DNA from: Streptomyces sp. ERV7
Lineage (GTDB): Bacteria; Actinomycetota; Actinomycetes; Streptomycetales; Streptomycetaceae
Direction of reading: 5' to 3'
DNA: 64,000 nt
NCBI RefSeq assembly: GCF_001653515.1
Contig: NZ_LYOY01000051.1
Coordinates: 1,403,235-1,467,234 of the forward strand
In this document: piece by piece, positions 1 through 8,704 of the stretch
How the letters are laid out: each line of letters starts with the position of its first letter
Position numbering within the stretch: the first letter of the stretch is position 1
Program-made: the position numbers and the translations under genes
The notes under the pieces: model-generated
What the model was told of the DNA's origin: nothing
The model's database searches: none
Seen by the model: only the letters and a program-made list of their open reading frames with translations

Positions 1-20
1 TGCCGTGATTGTGCCAGCCC

Positions 21-49
21 TTGACTCGGTAGAACAACCGGTCTATCTA
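21..49 (+). promoter_or_regulatory. Putative promoter of the SnoaL-like gene
   Basis: TTGACT (21-26), a 17-nt spacer and TATCTA (44-49) form a recognisable housekeeping-type promoter. Its predicted start point falls in or next to the palindrome at 55-72. Inferred from sequence only. Confidence 0.4.
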
Positions 50-54
50 TATAT

Positions 55-72
55 GTAGACCGATTGGTCTAC
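55..72. promoter_or_regulatory. TetR-type operator (GTAGACC-N4-GGTCTAC)
   Basis: GTAGACC (55-61), GATT (62-65) and GGTCTAC (66-72) form a perfect 7-bp inverted repeat eight bases before the ribosome binding site of the first gene. The TAGACC/GGTCTA core and the AT-rich left flank resemble LmrA/YxaF-type TetR operators. The cognate repressor is not in the window and may lie just to the left. Confidence 0.6.
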
Positions 73-90
73 TGCTTCCGGGGAGGATTC

Positions 91-486
91 ATGTCCGTAC
101 GCGGCACCGCCGACGTCATCGAGCTCTTCAACCGTGCGTTCACCGACCACGAGGCCGATCTCCTGCTCGACCTCATCGCCGAGGAGTGCGTCATGGAGAG
201 CGTCCAGCCCGCGCCGCGCGGGGAGCGGGTCGTCGGGCGTGAAGCCTGTACGCAGTGGTGGACCGTGCTTGTCGAGGACCGAGGCTCGCAGTTCCTGCCG
301 CAGGAGGTGATCGTGGCGGGCGAGCGCGCCACGATCCTGTGGAACTACCGCTTCGGGGACGGCCCCCACGACTGGGTGAGCGGCGTCAACGTCATGCGTG
401 TGGTGGACGGCCGCATCGTCGAGGCCCTCGGCTTCAGCAAGACCGCGGGCGAGGTCCCGCTGGCTTCGGAATCCGACGCGGTGTGA
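91..486 (+). CDS. SnoaL-like / NTF2-fold protein
   Basis: A 131-residue single-domain protein with the pattern of the SnoaL/NTF2-like alpha+beta barrel: an N-terminal helix (ADVIELFNRAFTDHEADLL), a central 'APRGERVVGREAC' turn, and C-terminal strands ending in 'VSGVNVMRVVDGRIVEALGFSK'. Members are small polyketide-cyclase-like enzymes or orphan proteins, and the substrate cannot be inferred. The ATG at 91 is chosen because GGGGAGG (80-86) precedes it at ideal spacing; the longer frame from 64 would lack a binding site. A TetR-type palindrome overlaps its promoter, so it is probably repressed until a small ligand appears. Confidence 0.8.
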   Translation: MSVRGTADVIELFNRAFTDHEADLLLDLIAEECVMESVQPAPRGERVVGREACTQWWTVLVEDRGSQFLPQEVIVAGERATILWNYRFGDGPHDWVSGVNVMRVVDGRIVEALGFSKTAGEVPLASESDAV

Positions 487-607
487 TGTCGGGGGTGGCG
501 TCTTCTCCGGAGCCGCAACCTCGCGCCTGGTCGCACGTCGTACAGGGCAAGGGACGTTCCCCGCAGTCCCGTCAGTCTCCGTACGCGAAGCATCAGGAAA
601 GGCGGCA

Positions 608-1672
608 ATGTCAGCCAAATACCGGTCGCTGTATCGGTCGTTCCCGCACAAGATCGCCACCACGTCAGCCCTTCTGCTGGCTGCCACCATGGCCGCCCTG
701 CTGTCGCCGGGCAGCGCCGCCCTCGCCGCGGAACCGGAGTCCATCAGCACGCATTCCGGTGCCACCACGCAACAGGAGCGCCGCCAGGTCGACGCCTACT
801 GGACCCCGGCACGTATGAAGCTGGCGGGTGCCCTGGTCCCCGAGATCACCCCCGTACCCGAGGACGACAACACGCCCGACGATCCGCTTCCGCTGCCCGC
901 CGACACCCCTGATTCCGGGGCCACTTGGAGGTACGGGGGCGCGGTGGGCACGAGTGTCGGGCGGCTCTTCTTCACCTTCGCCGACGGCTACGACGGCAGT
1001 TGCACCGCGACGGTCGTCCGCAGCGCGAACCGCAGCACCGTCATCACAGCGGCGCACTGTCTGAGGAGTGTCGGGGCTCCCGCCGCCGACGGCACCTGGA
1101 ACCACAACCTCTATTTCGTGCCCGGCTATCGCAACGGAACGAAGCCGCTGGGCGGCTTCACCGTGAAGAGCGCGGCCACTTCCTCCCGCTGGAACACCGA
1201 TCCGGGCGGGACGACATCGGCGGACATCGCCGTCGCCGGCTACGACACGGGAATCCTCGTCGCCAACCCCTCGGCCGAGGGGCGGAGGATCGCGGATGTC
1301 ACGGGCAGCCAGAAGATCGCCTTCACCAAGCCCGTCCAGGGCGAGTTCATTCATGCCTTCGGGTATCCGAAGGCCCGCCTCAACGACCCCACGGCCAAAC
1401 ACGCCGGATCACGCATGATCCACTGCGCGGGGCCGGCCAGGCCCGGCCCCGAGGCGCCCCTTCTGTGGGGTGAGTCGTGCGACATGTCGAGCGGGGCGAG
1501 CGGCGGCCCCCACTTCGCCCGGTTCGACCCCCGAACCGGAACCGGAACCGTCGTCGGCGTCACCAGTACCACCGACGAACTCGCGGGCGGTCCCACACCC
1601 ACGCTCTACGCCACCCGCCTGGGTGACAGCGCACGCCACCTCTACGACTGGGCGCAGACCCGACCGCTCTGA
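608..1672 (+). CDS. Secreted trypsin-like serine protease
   Basis: A 354-residue exported protein. Residues 1-40 form a long signal peptide (basic start, hydrophobic ALLLAATMAALL, cleavage after ALA). The mature part is a chymotrypsin-fold peptidase: His150 in TAAHC, Asp206 in SADIAVAGYD and Ser298 in SSGASGGP. GASGGP replaces the usual GDSGGP, as in many bacterial trypsin-like/V8-like peptidases. It probably hydrolyses extracellular protein. The ATG at 608 has a purine-rich AGGAAAGG upstream and opens directly into the signal peptide, so the longer in-frame extension is rejected. A strong hairpin follows the stop, so it is a single-gene unit. Confidence 0.88.
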   Translation: MSAKYRSLYRSFPHKIATTSALLLAATMAALLSPGSAALAAEPESISTHSGATTQQERRQVDAYWTPARMKLAGALVPEITPVPEDDNTPDDPLPLPADTPDSGATWRYGGAVGTSVGRLFFTFADGYDGSCTATVVRSANRSTVITAAHCLRSVGAPAADGTWNHNLYFVPGYRNGTKPLGGFTVKSAATSSRWNTDPGGTTSADIAVAGYDTGILVANPSAEGRRIADVTGSQKIAFTKPVQGEFIHAFGYPKARLNDPTAKHAGSRMIHCAGPARPGPEAPLLWGESCDMSSGASGGPHFARFDPRTGTGTVVGVTSTTDELAGGPTPTLYATRLGDSARHLYDWAQTRPL

Positions 1673-1685
1673 GGGGAAGCCAGGG

Positions 1686-1724
1686 CCTGTTCGGCCGGCC
1701 GGCACACATCCCCGGCCGAACAGG
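1686..1724 (+). terminator. Hairpin terminator after the protease gene
   Basis: Perfect 12-bp arms (CCTGTTCGGCCG at 1686-1697 and its complement at 1713-1724) with a 15-nt loop, 13 bases past the stop. There is no T-tract, as is common in actinomycetes. Confidence 0.75.
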
Positions 1725-1758
1725 ATCCGCACGTACCGTCCACCACCGCCCCACCCAC

Positions 1759-1826
1759 ACTTGCAAGTTGTTGAAAACTTGCCGACAAGCGACGACTTGA
1801 TCCTATTCTTGCCGGAGATCGCAAGA
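1759..1826. promoter_or_regulatory. Cluster of CAAG/CTTG inverted repeats upstream of the propeller protein
   Basis: ACTTGCAAGT (1759-1768) is a perfect palindrome. It overlaps GCAAGTT-N6-AACTTGC (1763-1782), and is followed by CAAG-N6-CTTG (1786-1799) and TCTTGC-N8-GCAAGA (1807-1826). The repeated half-site suggests cooperative binding of a dimeric repressor, perhaps MarR-like. It lies 70-140 bases before the next start codon. Confidence 0.5.
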
Positions 1827-1897
1827 TCATCTGGCTTGTACGCGACGGTGTCCGGCACCATCCCTGCCGCCGCCGTCCGTCAACGAGGGGGTAGACC

Positions 1898-4198
1898 ATG
1901 TTCGTCCCGAGGAAGCACCCGAGAAAACACCCGAGACGCGGCAGACGCGGAGCGGCTCTCGCCTTAGGTGTTCTCGCACTCGCATCGAGCGCCGTCCTGA
2001 CGGCACCCGCGACCGCTCAGGCCGCCGACCCCTCCGGGGTCCTCATACCGGCGCCGGACGCCTACGCCGACCTCGCCGACACACTCCTCTCGACCAGCAA
2101 CAACGGGGTGCTGCACCAGGAGGAGGGATCGGCGAGCTATCTGTGGACCAACACCTACAACCGCCAGACCGTCCCGGTGACCGCCCTGGACGGCGTACCC
2201 CGTGCAGCGATCTTCACGCAGCACGACGAGTACGACCGGGCGGCGTACGCCACCACGGTGGACGGCACCACCACCATCACTCTGGTCAACGTCGAGAAGA
2301 ACACCAGGACGGACCTGACCCTGCCGCAGGGATACTCCCACCCTCGGATGTCCGGAGGCTTCGTCCTCGCCACCCGGGCGACGGAAGACGGCGGACACGA
2401 TCTGCGCGTGCTGCGGCCCAGCGGCGCGAGCACACCGTACGACGTCGCGGTACGGCTGCCGGCGGGCGCCACCGCCGAGGCCGAACCGGTGCTGTACGGC
2501 GGCGAGTCCACCTCCCTGGTCATCCGCTACCGCGTCGGCTCGACCTACGGCTACGGCGTCCTCAACGGCATCTCCGGCGCCGTCAGCGCGCTGCCGGTCA
2601 CGGGCGAGGCGAGCAGCTTCCGTATCACCCGCGATGTGATCACCTGGTTCACCCGCCAGGGCGGGCAGGGCGTGCGGGTGCTCTCGCGCACCACGCCCGG
2701 CGGCCCGCCGAAGGTCCTCGAACTGCCGCTGAAGTCCGCCGACAGCGAGGTCACCTCGTATGTCGTGGGCCGGAACGTGCTGTGGAGCGAGGGGGCCAAG
2801 GGCGCTCTGAACCTGACGCCGATCGACGGCGCGGAGTCTCCCCGGGTGCTCCTCACCGAGTTCGAACAGGGACTGGAGCGCTCCGACAGCATGCTCACCG
2901 CGCTCGGCAGGACCGCCGACGGCACCCGCGCCATCCACCTGTTCACCGTGGACGGCAGCGGACTCGTCTTCGACCTGCCGCTGCGTGTGCTGAAGCCGGC
3001 CAAGAAGGCGGACGGCTCGGTGCGGGCGCTCGGTCTGGACCGGGGAACCGTCCGGTTCGCCGACGCGCTGCCCGACGCGGTGCGCCTGTACGGAAAGGAC
3101 GTCGGCACCGGCCTCGACCCGGCCGCCGGAGCGGATCTGCCGGTCTTCGACGCCGCCGCGCCGGGGCGGTTCGCGGACGGCGGCGACGAGGGCCTGGCCC
3201 GGCTGGTCGCGGACCCCGACACCGGCAACGACGTCCTGGTCACCGGGGACGACCCCGCCAAGCCCGGCCACCGTCTGCCGCTGCCCGCCGCGGGCGGCCG
3301 CATCGTGGACGTCTCCCCGCAGTACCTGCTCTACCGGGCGCCCGGCGCCGACGGCAGGAACTACGTCGTCGACACCGCCCACGACAAGATCGTCCAAGAG
3401 CAGGCCGCACCGGCCGCCACCCTGGACCACTCCACGCTCTGGACCGCGCAGCCGAACAGCTCCGGCACGCTGATCGCCACCGATCTGCGTACCGGCGAGC
3501 AGCGCGGTGCCATCGCCCTCCAGGCGGGCTGCGTTCCCGACGACCTGCAGACCAACGGCAAGCTCATCTACTGGAGTTGCACCAGCCAGGACCGGGCGGG
3601 GGTGTACGATGCGACGGCCGACGTCGCGTACCCGGCACTGGCCCATGACGTGCTGCTGGGCGACGGCTTCCTCGCCCAGCGTGCGGCGGGCGACACCGTG
3701 CGCCTCACCGGCCTGAACGAGGACGGCACCACCACGGACCTCGGCCTGGTCAGCGGCGTCAAGGACACCTCCGCGACCGACAGCCGCGGCGTGACCTGGA
3801 CGGCCGACCGGCACGCGGGCAAGATCGCCTTCGTCGACAAGGACGACACCGTCCACGTCACCGCGGTGCAGCGGACCGTCTCGCCGCTGACCGTGGCCGA
3901 CAGCTCGGTCCCGGCGGCCTTCCGGACCGGCGACGGCGCTGTCTGGCAGCCCCGGTGGTGGCTCTCCAAGCCCGCCGCCTCCTGGAAGCTGACCCTGCGC
4001 GGCCGGGACACCGGCACCGTCGTCCGCACCTGGACCGGCACCGCCACACGCGGCACCGTGCCCGTCTCCTGGGACGGCACGACCACGAACGGCACCGCGC
4101 CCACCGGCGGCTACACCTGGTCCCTGACGGCCGCCCCCGCGGACGGCCAGGGCCCGTCCCTGCGCGTGTCCGGAACGCTGGACATCGCCGGTTCGTAA
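1898..4198 (+). CDS. Secreted beta-propeller protein with C-terminal FlgD Ig-like domain
   Basis: A 766-residue exported protein. Residues 1-42 are a signal peptide with a very basic N-terminus and cleavage near AQA-A. The body is repetitive beta-strand sequence with no catalytic motif (recurring 'VLWSEGAKGALNLTPIDG'-like blades), consistent with a propeller. The last ~90 residues match the FlgD-type Ig-like domain seen at the end of many secreted Streptomyces proteins: WKLTLRGRDTGTVVRTW, then VSWDGTTTNG and a GGYTWSL strand. A role in cell-surface or extracellular binding is plausible, but no substrate can be named. The start has AACGAGGGGG upstream. It lies behind the CAAG/CTTG operator cluster and converges with the thioesterase gene. 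Confidence 0.75.
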   Translation: MFVPRKHPRKHPRRGRRGAALALGVLALASSAVLTAPATAQAADPSGVLIPAPDAYADLADTLLSTSNNGVLHQEEGSASYLWTNTYNRQTVPVTALDGVPRAAIFTQHDEYDRAAYATTVDGTTTITLVNVEKNTRTDLTLPQGYSHPRMSGGFVLATRATEDGGHDLRVLRPSGASTPYDVAVRLPAGATAEAEPVLYGGESTSLVIRYRVGSTYGYGVLNGISGAVSALPVTGEASSFRITRDVITWFTRQGGQGVRVLSRTTPGGPPKVLELPLKSADSEVTSYVVGRNVLWSEGAKGALNLTPIDGAESPRVLLTEFEQGLERSDSMLTALGRTADGTRAIHLFTVDGSGLVFDLPLRVLKPAKKADGSVRALGLDRGTVRFADALPDAVRLYGKDVGTGLDPAAGADLPVFDAAAPGRFADGGDEGLARLVADPDTGNDVLVTGDDPAKPGHRLPLPAAGGRIVDVSPQYLLYRAPGADGRNYVVDTAHDKIVQEQAAPAATLDHSTLWTAQPNSSGTLIATDLRTGEQRGAIALQAGCVPDDLQTNGKLIYWSCTSQDRAGVYDATADVAYPALAHDVLLGDGFLAQRAAGDTVRLTGLNEDGTTTDLGLVSGVKDTSATDSRGVTWTADRHAGKIAFVDKDDTVHVTAVQRTVSPLTVADSSVPAAFRTGDGAVWQPRWWLSKPAASWKLTLRGRDTGTVVRTWTGTATRGTVPVSWDGTTTNGTAPTGGYTWSLTAAPADGQGPSLRVSGTLDIAGS

Positions 4199-4209
4199 CG
4201 GCTTCCTGC

Positions 4210-4254
4210 GGTGCGGGGGCGGCGGGCGGAACGCTGCCCCGCCACCCTCGCACC
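4210..4254. terminator. Possible bidirectional terminator between convergent genes
   Basis: GGTGCG (4210-4215) pairs with CGCACC (4249-4254), and the G- and C-rich interior can extend the stem imperfectly. It sits between the stops of the propeller protein and the thioesterase. Confidence 0.4.
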
Positions 4255-4270
4255 GTCTCGTCGGCTGGTA

Positions 4271-4705
4271 TCAGGCCGTGGAAGTCAGCTCCGGCACGCC
4301 CCTCGGGCTCCCGTCCGCGTCGATCGCCACGAACGTCAGCTGGGCCGTGGCGACCTCCGTCGTGGGGCCGGAGGCGTTCCAGCGTTCGGCCGTGACGTGG
4401 ACGGCGACGTCCATCGAGGTGCGGCCGGCGCGTTCCAACTCGGCGTGCACCGTGAGCAGGTCGCCCGCGCGGACGGGGGACAGGAACGCCATGCGGTTCA
4501 CCGAGACGGTGACGGCGGGGCCGTCCGCGTGGCGGCCCGCGGCGGCCGCGGCCGCGTCGTCGATCAGCTTCATGACGACGCCGCCGTGGATCGTGCCGTA
4601 CAGATTGGTGTCGTGCTCGCTCATGATGTGCGCGAGGGTGACCCGGGAGTCGGCGGGTGCCTTGTGGGCGCGGCCGGTGGTCGTGCGGATGCCCATGGGG
4701 TGCAC
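4271..4705 (-). CDS. Hotdog-fold acyl-CoA thioesterase
   Basis: A 144-residue single hotdog domain of the BACH/YciA-type acyl-CoA hydrolase family. The core 'NLYGTIHGGVVMKLIDDAAAAAA' carries the HGG turn and the acidic residue at the start of the long hotdog helix that activates water. Such enzymes release free fatty acid from cytosolic acyl-CoA and usually work as hexamers. The GTG at 4705 is chosen because AAGGAGA lies 5 bases upstream; an ATG nine bases downstream would be too far from it. No operon partner is visible. Confidence 0.85.
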   Translation of the reverse strand: MHPMGIRTTTGRAHKAPADSRVTLAHIMSEHDTNLYGTIHGGVVMKLIDDAAAAAAGRHADGPAVTVSVNRMAFLSPVRAGDLLTVHAELERAGRTSMDVAVHVTAERWNASGPTTEVATAQLTFVAIDADGSPRGVPELTSTA

Positions 4706-4972
4706 GGGACTCTCCTTCGCGAGTCGCGGTGGGGATCCCGGGCGGTTGGTCGCGAGGAACCGGAATTCGCCGAGAAGCGAAGGCGAAGGGTGCGGAGGAT
4801 CGGCAGCGCCGGTGGCACGCGTGTCCGAGTGCGTGTCCGCCCGCTCCGCCGGCCCTCCCCTCGAAGGCCGCCGAGATCACCGTACGCACGGGTGGCGCAC
4901 GGGCAGTGGCAGGTCTTCGGACTCGCGGGCCGCCCAGCGGCCCGCCCCCGCCTGGTCGAGGGGCGGGACCGC

Positions 4973-5914
4973 ATGAAAGCCCGGCTCACCCTGGTGGGCG
5001 CACTACTCGCCGTCACCGCCTGCACCACCGGCCCCACCCTCGAAAACCAAGGCACCGTCACCGCACCCCCCGGCGACAGCAAACACCTCACCATCGGCAC
5101 CGCCGGATTCACCGAGAGCGATCTCCTCGCCCAGATGTACGCCCTGCTCCTCAACCACGCCGGCTACCGCACCAAGATCCTCTCGGTCACCAACCGCGAG
5201 CTGTACGAACCCGCCCTGGAAGCCGGGCAGATCGACGTCGTGCCCGAGTACGCCGCCACCTTCGCCGACTGGCTCAACGCCAAGGCCAACGGGCCCGACG
5301 CACCGGCCGTCGGCTCGCCCGACCTCGCCACCACCATGAGTGCCCTGCGCACCCTCGCCGCCCCACGCGGCCTCACCGTCCTCGACCCCGGCAAGGCAGT
5401 CGACCAGAACGCCTTCGCCGTGACCGCCGCGTACGCCCGGGAGCACAAACTCAAGACGCTCAGCGATCTGGGTGCGGCGAAGCTGCCCGTACGGCTCGCC
5501 GCGGGGGACGAGTGCGTGCAGCGGCCCTACTGTGAACCGGGGTTGAAGAAGACGTACGGCATCGACATCACGGCCGTCGACCCCAAGGGCGTAGGCACCA
5601 CCCAGTCCAAACAGGCCGTGCAGAACGGGCAGGACCAGATGGTCCTCACCACGACGACGGACGCGACCCTGGACGCCTTCGGGCTGGTGCTCCTCGCCGA
5701 CGACCGCCATCTCCAGAACGCCGACTACATCGTGCCCGTCGTCAACCGGTCGCGGGCGGGGAGCGAGGGCGTCACGCGCGCGCTGGGCGCGCTCAACACC
5801 GTACTGACGACCGCGGACCTGGCGAGTCTCAACCAGCAGGTGGACAGCTGGCGGCGGCTGCCGAAGGACGTGGCCAAAGACTACTTGGTGTCGAAGGGCC
5901 TGTTGCGGCCCTGA
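4973..5914 (+). CDS. Osmoprotectant/glycine-betaine ABC transporter substrate-binding lipoprotein
   Basis: A 313-residue lipoprotein with lipobox LAVTAC (Cys17). The mature protein is an OpuAC/ProX-type type II binding protein: 'LTIGTAGFTESDLLAQMYALLL' for the first lobe, 'IDVVPEYAATFADWL' and 'VDQNAFAVT', ending 'VDSWRRLPKDVAKDYL'. The family captures quaternary-amine compatible solutes and delivers them to an ABC importer. Unusually, no permease or ATPase is adjacent; a matching ATPase lies alone near 20-21 kb. The 3' end overlaps the convergent GNAT gene by 34 bp. Confidence 0.87.
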   Translation: MKARLTLVGALLAVTACTTGPTLENQGTVTAPPGDSKHLTIGTAGFTESDLLAQMYALLLNHAGYRTKILSVTNRELYEPALEAGQIDVVPEYAATFADWLNAKANGPDAPAVGSPDLATTMSALRTLAAPRGLTVLDPGKAVDQNAFAVTAAYAREHKLKTLSDLGAAKLPVRLAAGDECVQRPYCEPGLKKTYGIDITAVDPKGVGTTQSKQAVQNGQDQMVLTTTTDATLDAFGLVLLADDRHLQNADYIVPVVNRSRAGSEGVTRALGALNTVLTTADLASLNQQVDSWRRLPKDVAKDYLVSKGLLRP

Positions 5915-6591
5915 ATGCGGTCGCGCAGCCGGTCCTTGCCGCGCCGGTGCAGCCGCCGCTGGACACGCCCGGTCGCGCGGTCCGGTGGCGCCGTGTCCTC
6001 CAGGTCGTCGGCGCCTTCCTGTACACACACGTGGACGTGCATGTCGTGCCAGCCGTCCGCGTGCAACTGGGCGCTGCGGCGTGTGCTCTCCGGAGTGAAA
6101 CCCGACTTCAGGGCGACCTGGCAGGCCGCGTGGTTCGCCATCGGGTGGGCGATCTCGATCCGGTGCAGCCCCACCGTGTCCAGCGCCCACGAGGCCAGCG
6201 CGGCGACCGCCGCGGGCGCCACTCCCTGACCGCGGACCGAGGGCAGGATCCAGTACCGACACTCGGAGCGGCCCACCGCCAGGTCCAGGCAGCACAGCGC
6301 GACCCACCCGACCAGCGCGCCGTCCGAGGCGCGCGCCACCGCCCAGTGCGCGTCCGTTTCCGCACGCCAGCCCTGGCGCCAGCGCGCGATCCACCCCCGG
6401 GTCTCGATCTCGCAGTCCGCGCGCCGCCGCGTCCAGTGCTGGATCGCCGGATCCTGGTACGCCTGGTAAACGAACGGGGCGTCGTCGAGTTCCCAGGGCC
6501 GCAGGAACAGACCGGCGGATACCGCGAGGGACGGTTGGTCGGACCGGCCGAGGCGGCCTGCCGGGACAACGGCAGGGACCAGCTGGGGCAT
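5881..6591 (-). CDS. GNAT-family N-acetyltransferase
   Basis: A 236-residue protein with a RimJ/RimL-like GNAT domain at about residues 27-190: 'LFLRPWELDDAPFVYQAYQDPAIQHW', the acetyl-CoA loop 'SVRGQGVAPAAVAALASWAL' (R/Q-x-x-G-x-A/G), and 'HPMANHAACQVALKSGF', which is the characteristic N-x-A/S-x-x-V-x-x-x-x-G-F motif. The acceptor is unknown; relatives acetylate protein N-termini or small amines. The basic C-terminal tail (~40 residues) is an extension, and its end overlaps the binding-protein gene by 34 bp. The start codon lacks a clear binding site, so the first residues are uncertain. Confidence 0.8.
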   Translation of the reverse strand: MPQLVPAVVPAGRLGRSDQPSLAVSAGLFLRPWELDDAPFVYQAYQDPAIQHWTRRRADCEIETRGWIARWRQGWRAETDAHWAVARASDGALVGWVALCCLDLAVGRSECRYWILPSVRGQGVAPAAVAALASWALDTVGLHRIEIAHPMANHAACQVALKSGFTPESTRRSAQLHADGWHDMHVHVCVQEGADDLEDTAPPDRATGRVQRRLHRRGKDRLRDRIQGRNRPFDTK

Positions 6592-6762
6592 GGGCCCATC
6601 ATGGCAGCGGAGCGCCGCCGGAGGGGGCCGCTCCAGCCGGACCGCCCCGCCGATTTTTCACGTCCACATTCACGCCAGTAAGGGACTTGAGGAATTCACC
6701 CCCGGGTCGACCCCGGGGCGGTCCCGGTCCTACCCCGACAATGGGGTCGAGGAAGCAAGCGC

Positions 6763-7497
6763 ATGAACGGGCGAGAGGGACACGAGGGTATGGATCACGA
6801 CGAGCTCCACAGCCGGTTCGCCACACTGACCACCGCGCACCTGGCGGACGCCTGCCTCCGCGCGCGCGTGCCCGTGCGGTGCGCGCCGTCCGTACTGCGC
6901 CCCGTGGTCGACGGCGGACGCGTGGCCGGACGGGTGGCGCCGGCGCGACACGTCGGCAGTGTCGACATCTTCCTGGAGGCGTACGAGGAGGCCGCGCCCG
7001 GCGACGTCCTGGTCGTCGACAACGGCGGACGGCTCGACGAGGCCTGCGTCGGGGACCTCGCCGTCCTGGAGGCGAAGGACGCCGGTCTCTCCGGCGTGGT
7101 CATCTGGGGCCTGCACCGCGACACGGCCGACATCCGGGCGATCGGGCTGCCCGTCTTCAGCATGGGCGCGACCCCGGCCGGGCCGCAGCGGCTGGACGGC
7201 CGCCCCAAGGACGCCCTGGAGACGGCCGCGGTGGGGGAGTGGACCGTGAGCCGCGAGGACGTGGTGCTCGGGGACGACGACGGGGTGCTCTTCGTCCCCG
7301 CCGACCGGGTGGCCGAACTCCTCACCGTCGCGGAGACGATCCGGGACACCGAGCGCCGCCAGGCGGACCGCATCCGCGAGGGCAACTCCCTGCGCGAGCA
7401 GGTGCAGTTCGCCCGCTACCTCGACGGGCGCCGCGGCAACCCCGCGCTCACGTTCCGTGAGCATCTGCGCGCTGTGGGTGGGGCCATCGAGGAATAG
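6763..7497 (+). CDS. RraA-like / demethylmenaquinone methyltransferase-family protein
   Basis: A 244-residue protein of the RraA/HMG-CHA-aldolase fold. Recognisable elements are 'LTTAHLADAC' near the start, 'GDVLVVDNGG', 'ACVGDLAVLEAKDAGLSGVVIWGLHRDTADIRAIGLPVFSMG', where the G-x-x-R-D motif binds metal and oxyacid, and 'VSREDVVLGDDDGVLFVPADR'. Members are either class II aldolases/decarboxylases of oxaloacetate-like acids or RNase E regulators, and sequence alone cannot decide; the family name 'methyltransferase' is historical. Start ATG 6763 (GAGGAAGC upstream) or 6790. Confidence 0.83.
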   Translation: MNGREGHEGMDHDELHSRFATLTTAHLADACLRARVPVRCAPSVLRPVVDGGRVAGRVAPARHVGSVDIFLEAYEEAAPGDVLVVDNGGRLDEACVGDLAVLEAKDAGLSGVVIWGLHRDTADIRAIGLPVFSMGATPAGPQRLDGRPKDALETAAVGEWTVSREDVVLGDDDGVLFVPADRVAELLTVAETIRDTERRQADRIREGNSLREQVQFARYLDGRRGNPALTFREHLRAVGGAIEE

Positions 7498-7584
7498 GAT
7501 GGCGCTGTACGCGCATGTGTACGGCACGCCTCGCCGCACACCTCCAGAACCTGTGACTCCTCGGCGGAAGGGGCCGGTGCCACC

Positions 7585-8319
7585 ATGACCACGCTGCTGA
7601 TCGGCGCGCACGAACCGCTGGCCGTCGACGTGGCGGCGGCGATCCGTGCCGGGGACCTCCCGGGCCTCCAGAGGCTCCTCGCCGCACACCCCGGACTCGC
7701 GGCGGCGCGCCTCGGCGACGAGCTGGTGAACCGCACCCTGCTGCACGTGGCCACGGACTGGCCCGGCCACTTCCCGAACGGTCCCGCGGTCGTGGCCGCG
7801 CTCGTCGCGGCGGGTGCGGACGTGGGGGCGCGGTTCACCGGCCCGCACGCCGAGACCCCGCTCCACTGGGCCGCCAGCTGCGACGACGTCGCCGTCCTGG
7901 ACGTGCTGCTCGACCTGGGCGCCGACATCGAGGTCGACGGCTCGGTCATCGCGGGCGGCACCGCGATCGCGGACGCGGTCGCCTTCGGCCAGTGGCGGGC
8001 CGCCCGCCGACTGCTCGAACGCGGTGCCCGTACGACACTGTGGCAGGCGGCCGGCCTCGGCGAACTCGACCGGGTCGCCGCCTACTTCGCCCCCGGCGCC
8101 CCGCCGCCTCCCGCCATCGAGACCACCGAGGCGCTGTGGTGCGCCTGCCACGGAGGCCGGCAGCCGACGGCCGCGTATCTGCGCGACCGGGGCGGCGACA
8201 TCGACTGGGTCGGCTACGACGAGCTGACCCCGCTGGACGCGGCCGTCCGCGCGGGCCACGGCGAAGTGGTCGGGTGGCTGCGGGAGTTGGGGGCGAGGTC
8301 GGCGAAGGAGCGGGCGTGA
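7585..8319 (+). CDS. Ankyrin-repeat protein
   Basis: A 244-residue cytosolic protein built of ankyrin repeats. Clear repeat turns are 'AIRAGDLPGLQRLLAAHP', 'NRTLLHVATDW...VVAALVAAGADVGAR', 'ETPLHWAASCDDVAVLDVLLDLGADIEV' and 'ELTPLDAAVRAGHGEVVGWLRELGA'. It has no enzyme motif, so it is likely a protein-protein interaction module. A hairpin right after the stop separates it from the convergent small membrane protein. Confidence 0.85.
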   Translation: MTTLLIGAHEPLAVDVAAAIRAGDLPGLQRLLAAHPGLAAARLGDELVNRTLLHVATDWPGHFPNGPAVVAALVAAGADVGARFTGPHAETPLHWAASCDDVAVLDVLLDLGADIEVDGSVIAGGTAIADAVAFGQWRAARRLLERGARTTLWQAAGLGELDRVAAYFAPGAPPPPAIETTEALWCACHGGRQPTAAYLRDRGGDIDWVGYDELTPLDAAVRAGHGEVVGWLRELGARSAKERA

Positions 8320-8324
8320 GCGGT

Positions 8325-8342
8325 CCCGCGCGCCCGCGCGGG
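8325..8342. terminator. Bidirectional hairpin terminator
   Basis: CCCGCGCG (8325-8332), CC, CGCGCGGG (8335-8342): a perfect 8-bp GC stem between the convergent ankyrin and small membrane-protein genes. Confidence 0.6.
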
Positions 8343-8360
8343 CACCTGCCCCGGCCCCGT

Positions 8361-8498
8361 TCACCAGTGTGTGATCAGCCACGGGACCGCGGTGGCGACC
8401 AGGATGATGGCGCACAGCCGTACGGTCATTCCGGTGCTGGTGATGGCCAGCCGGACCGTGCGCCACATCTCTCTGCTGTACGTCTCCATGCCGGGCAT
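8361..8498 (-). CDS. Small single-span membrane protein (45 aa)
   Basis: A 45-residue ORF beginning MPGMETYSREMW and ending in a hydrophobic helix (MTVRLCAIILVATAVPWLI, about residues 24-42). GGAGGGG lies 6 bases before the ATG at 8498, which argues for real translation; the longer upstream reading has no binding site. It is divergent from the VWA gene. Function unknown. Confidence 0.6.
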   Translation of the reverse strand: MPGMETYSREMWRTVRLAITSTGMTVRLCAIILVATAVPWLITHW

Positions 8499-8704
8499 CC
8501 GAGGCCCCTCCCGTGATGTGTCCTGAGCCGAGCGACGCCGTCCGGTGGACGGCGTGCGCCTCAGTGTCGAAGGAAAGCGGTGGGAGGAATCGGAAAGTGA
8601 CGGAAAGTGACGGAACTTTGCTCTGCCTGCCAAGACGGCGCGAAGCCTGACATAATTCCGGTCCGATCGACGCCCTGCAGCGATTCCGTCCTGGGGAGGC
8701 GCCC

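Noticed and set aside
1964..3856. A 630-residue minus-strand frame
   Set aside because: Mirror of the propeller gene with Val/Gly/Arg-rich composition and no start signal.
6763..7497. Menaquinone methyltransferase function
   Set aside because: The family name is historical; there is no SAM-binding motif in this RraA-fold protein.
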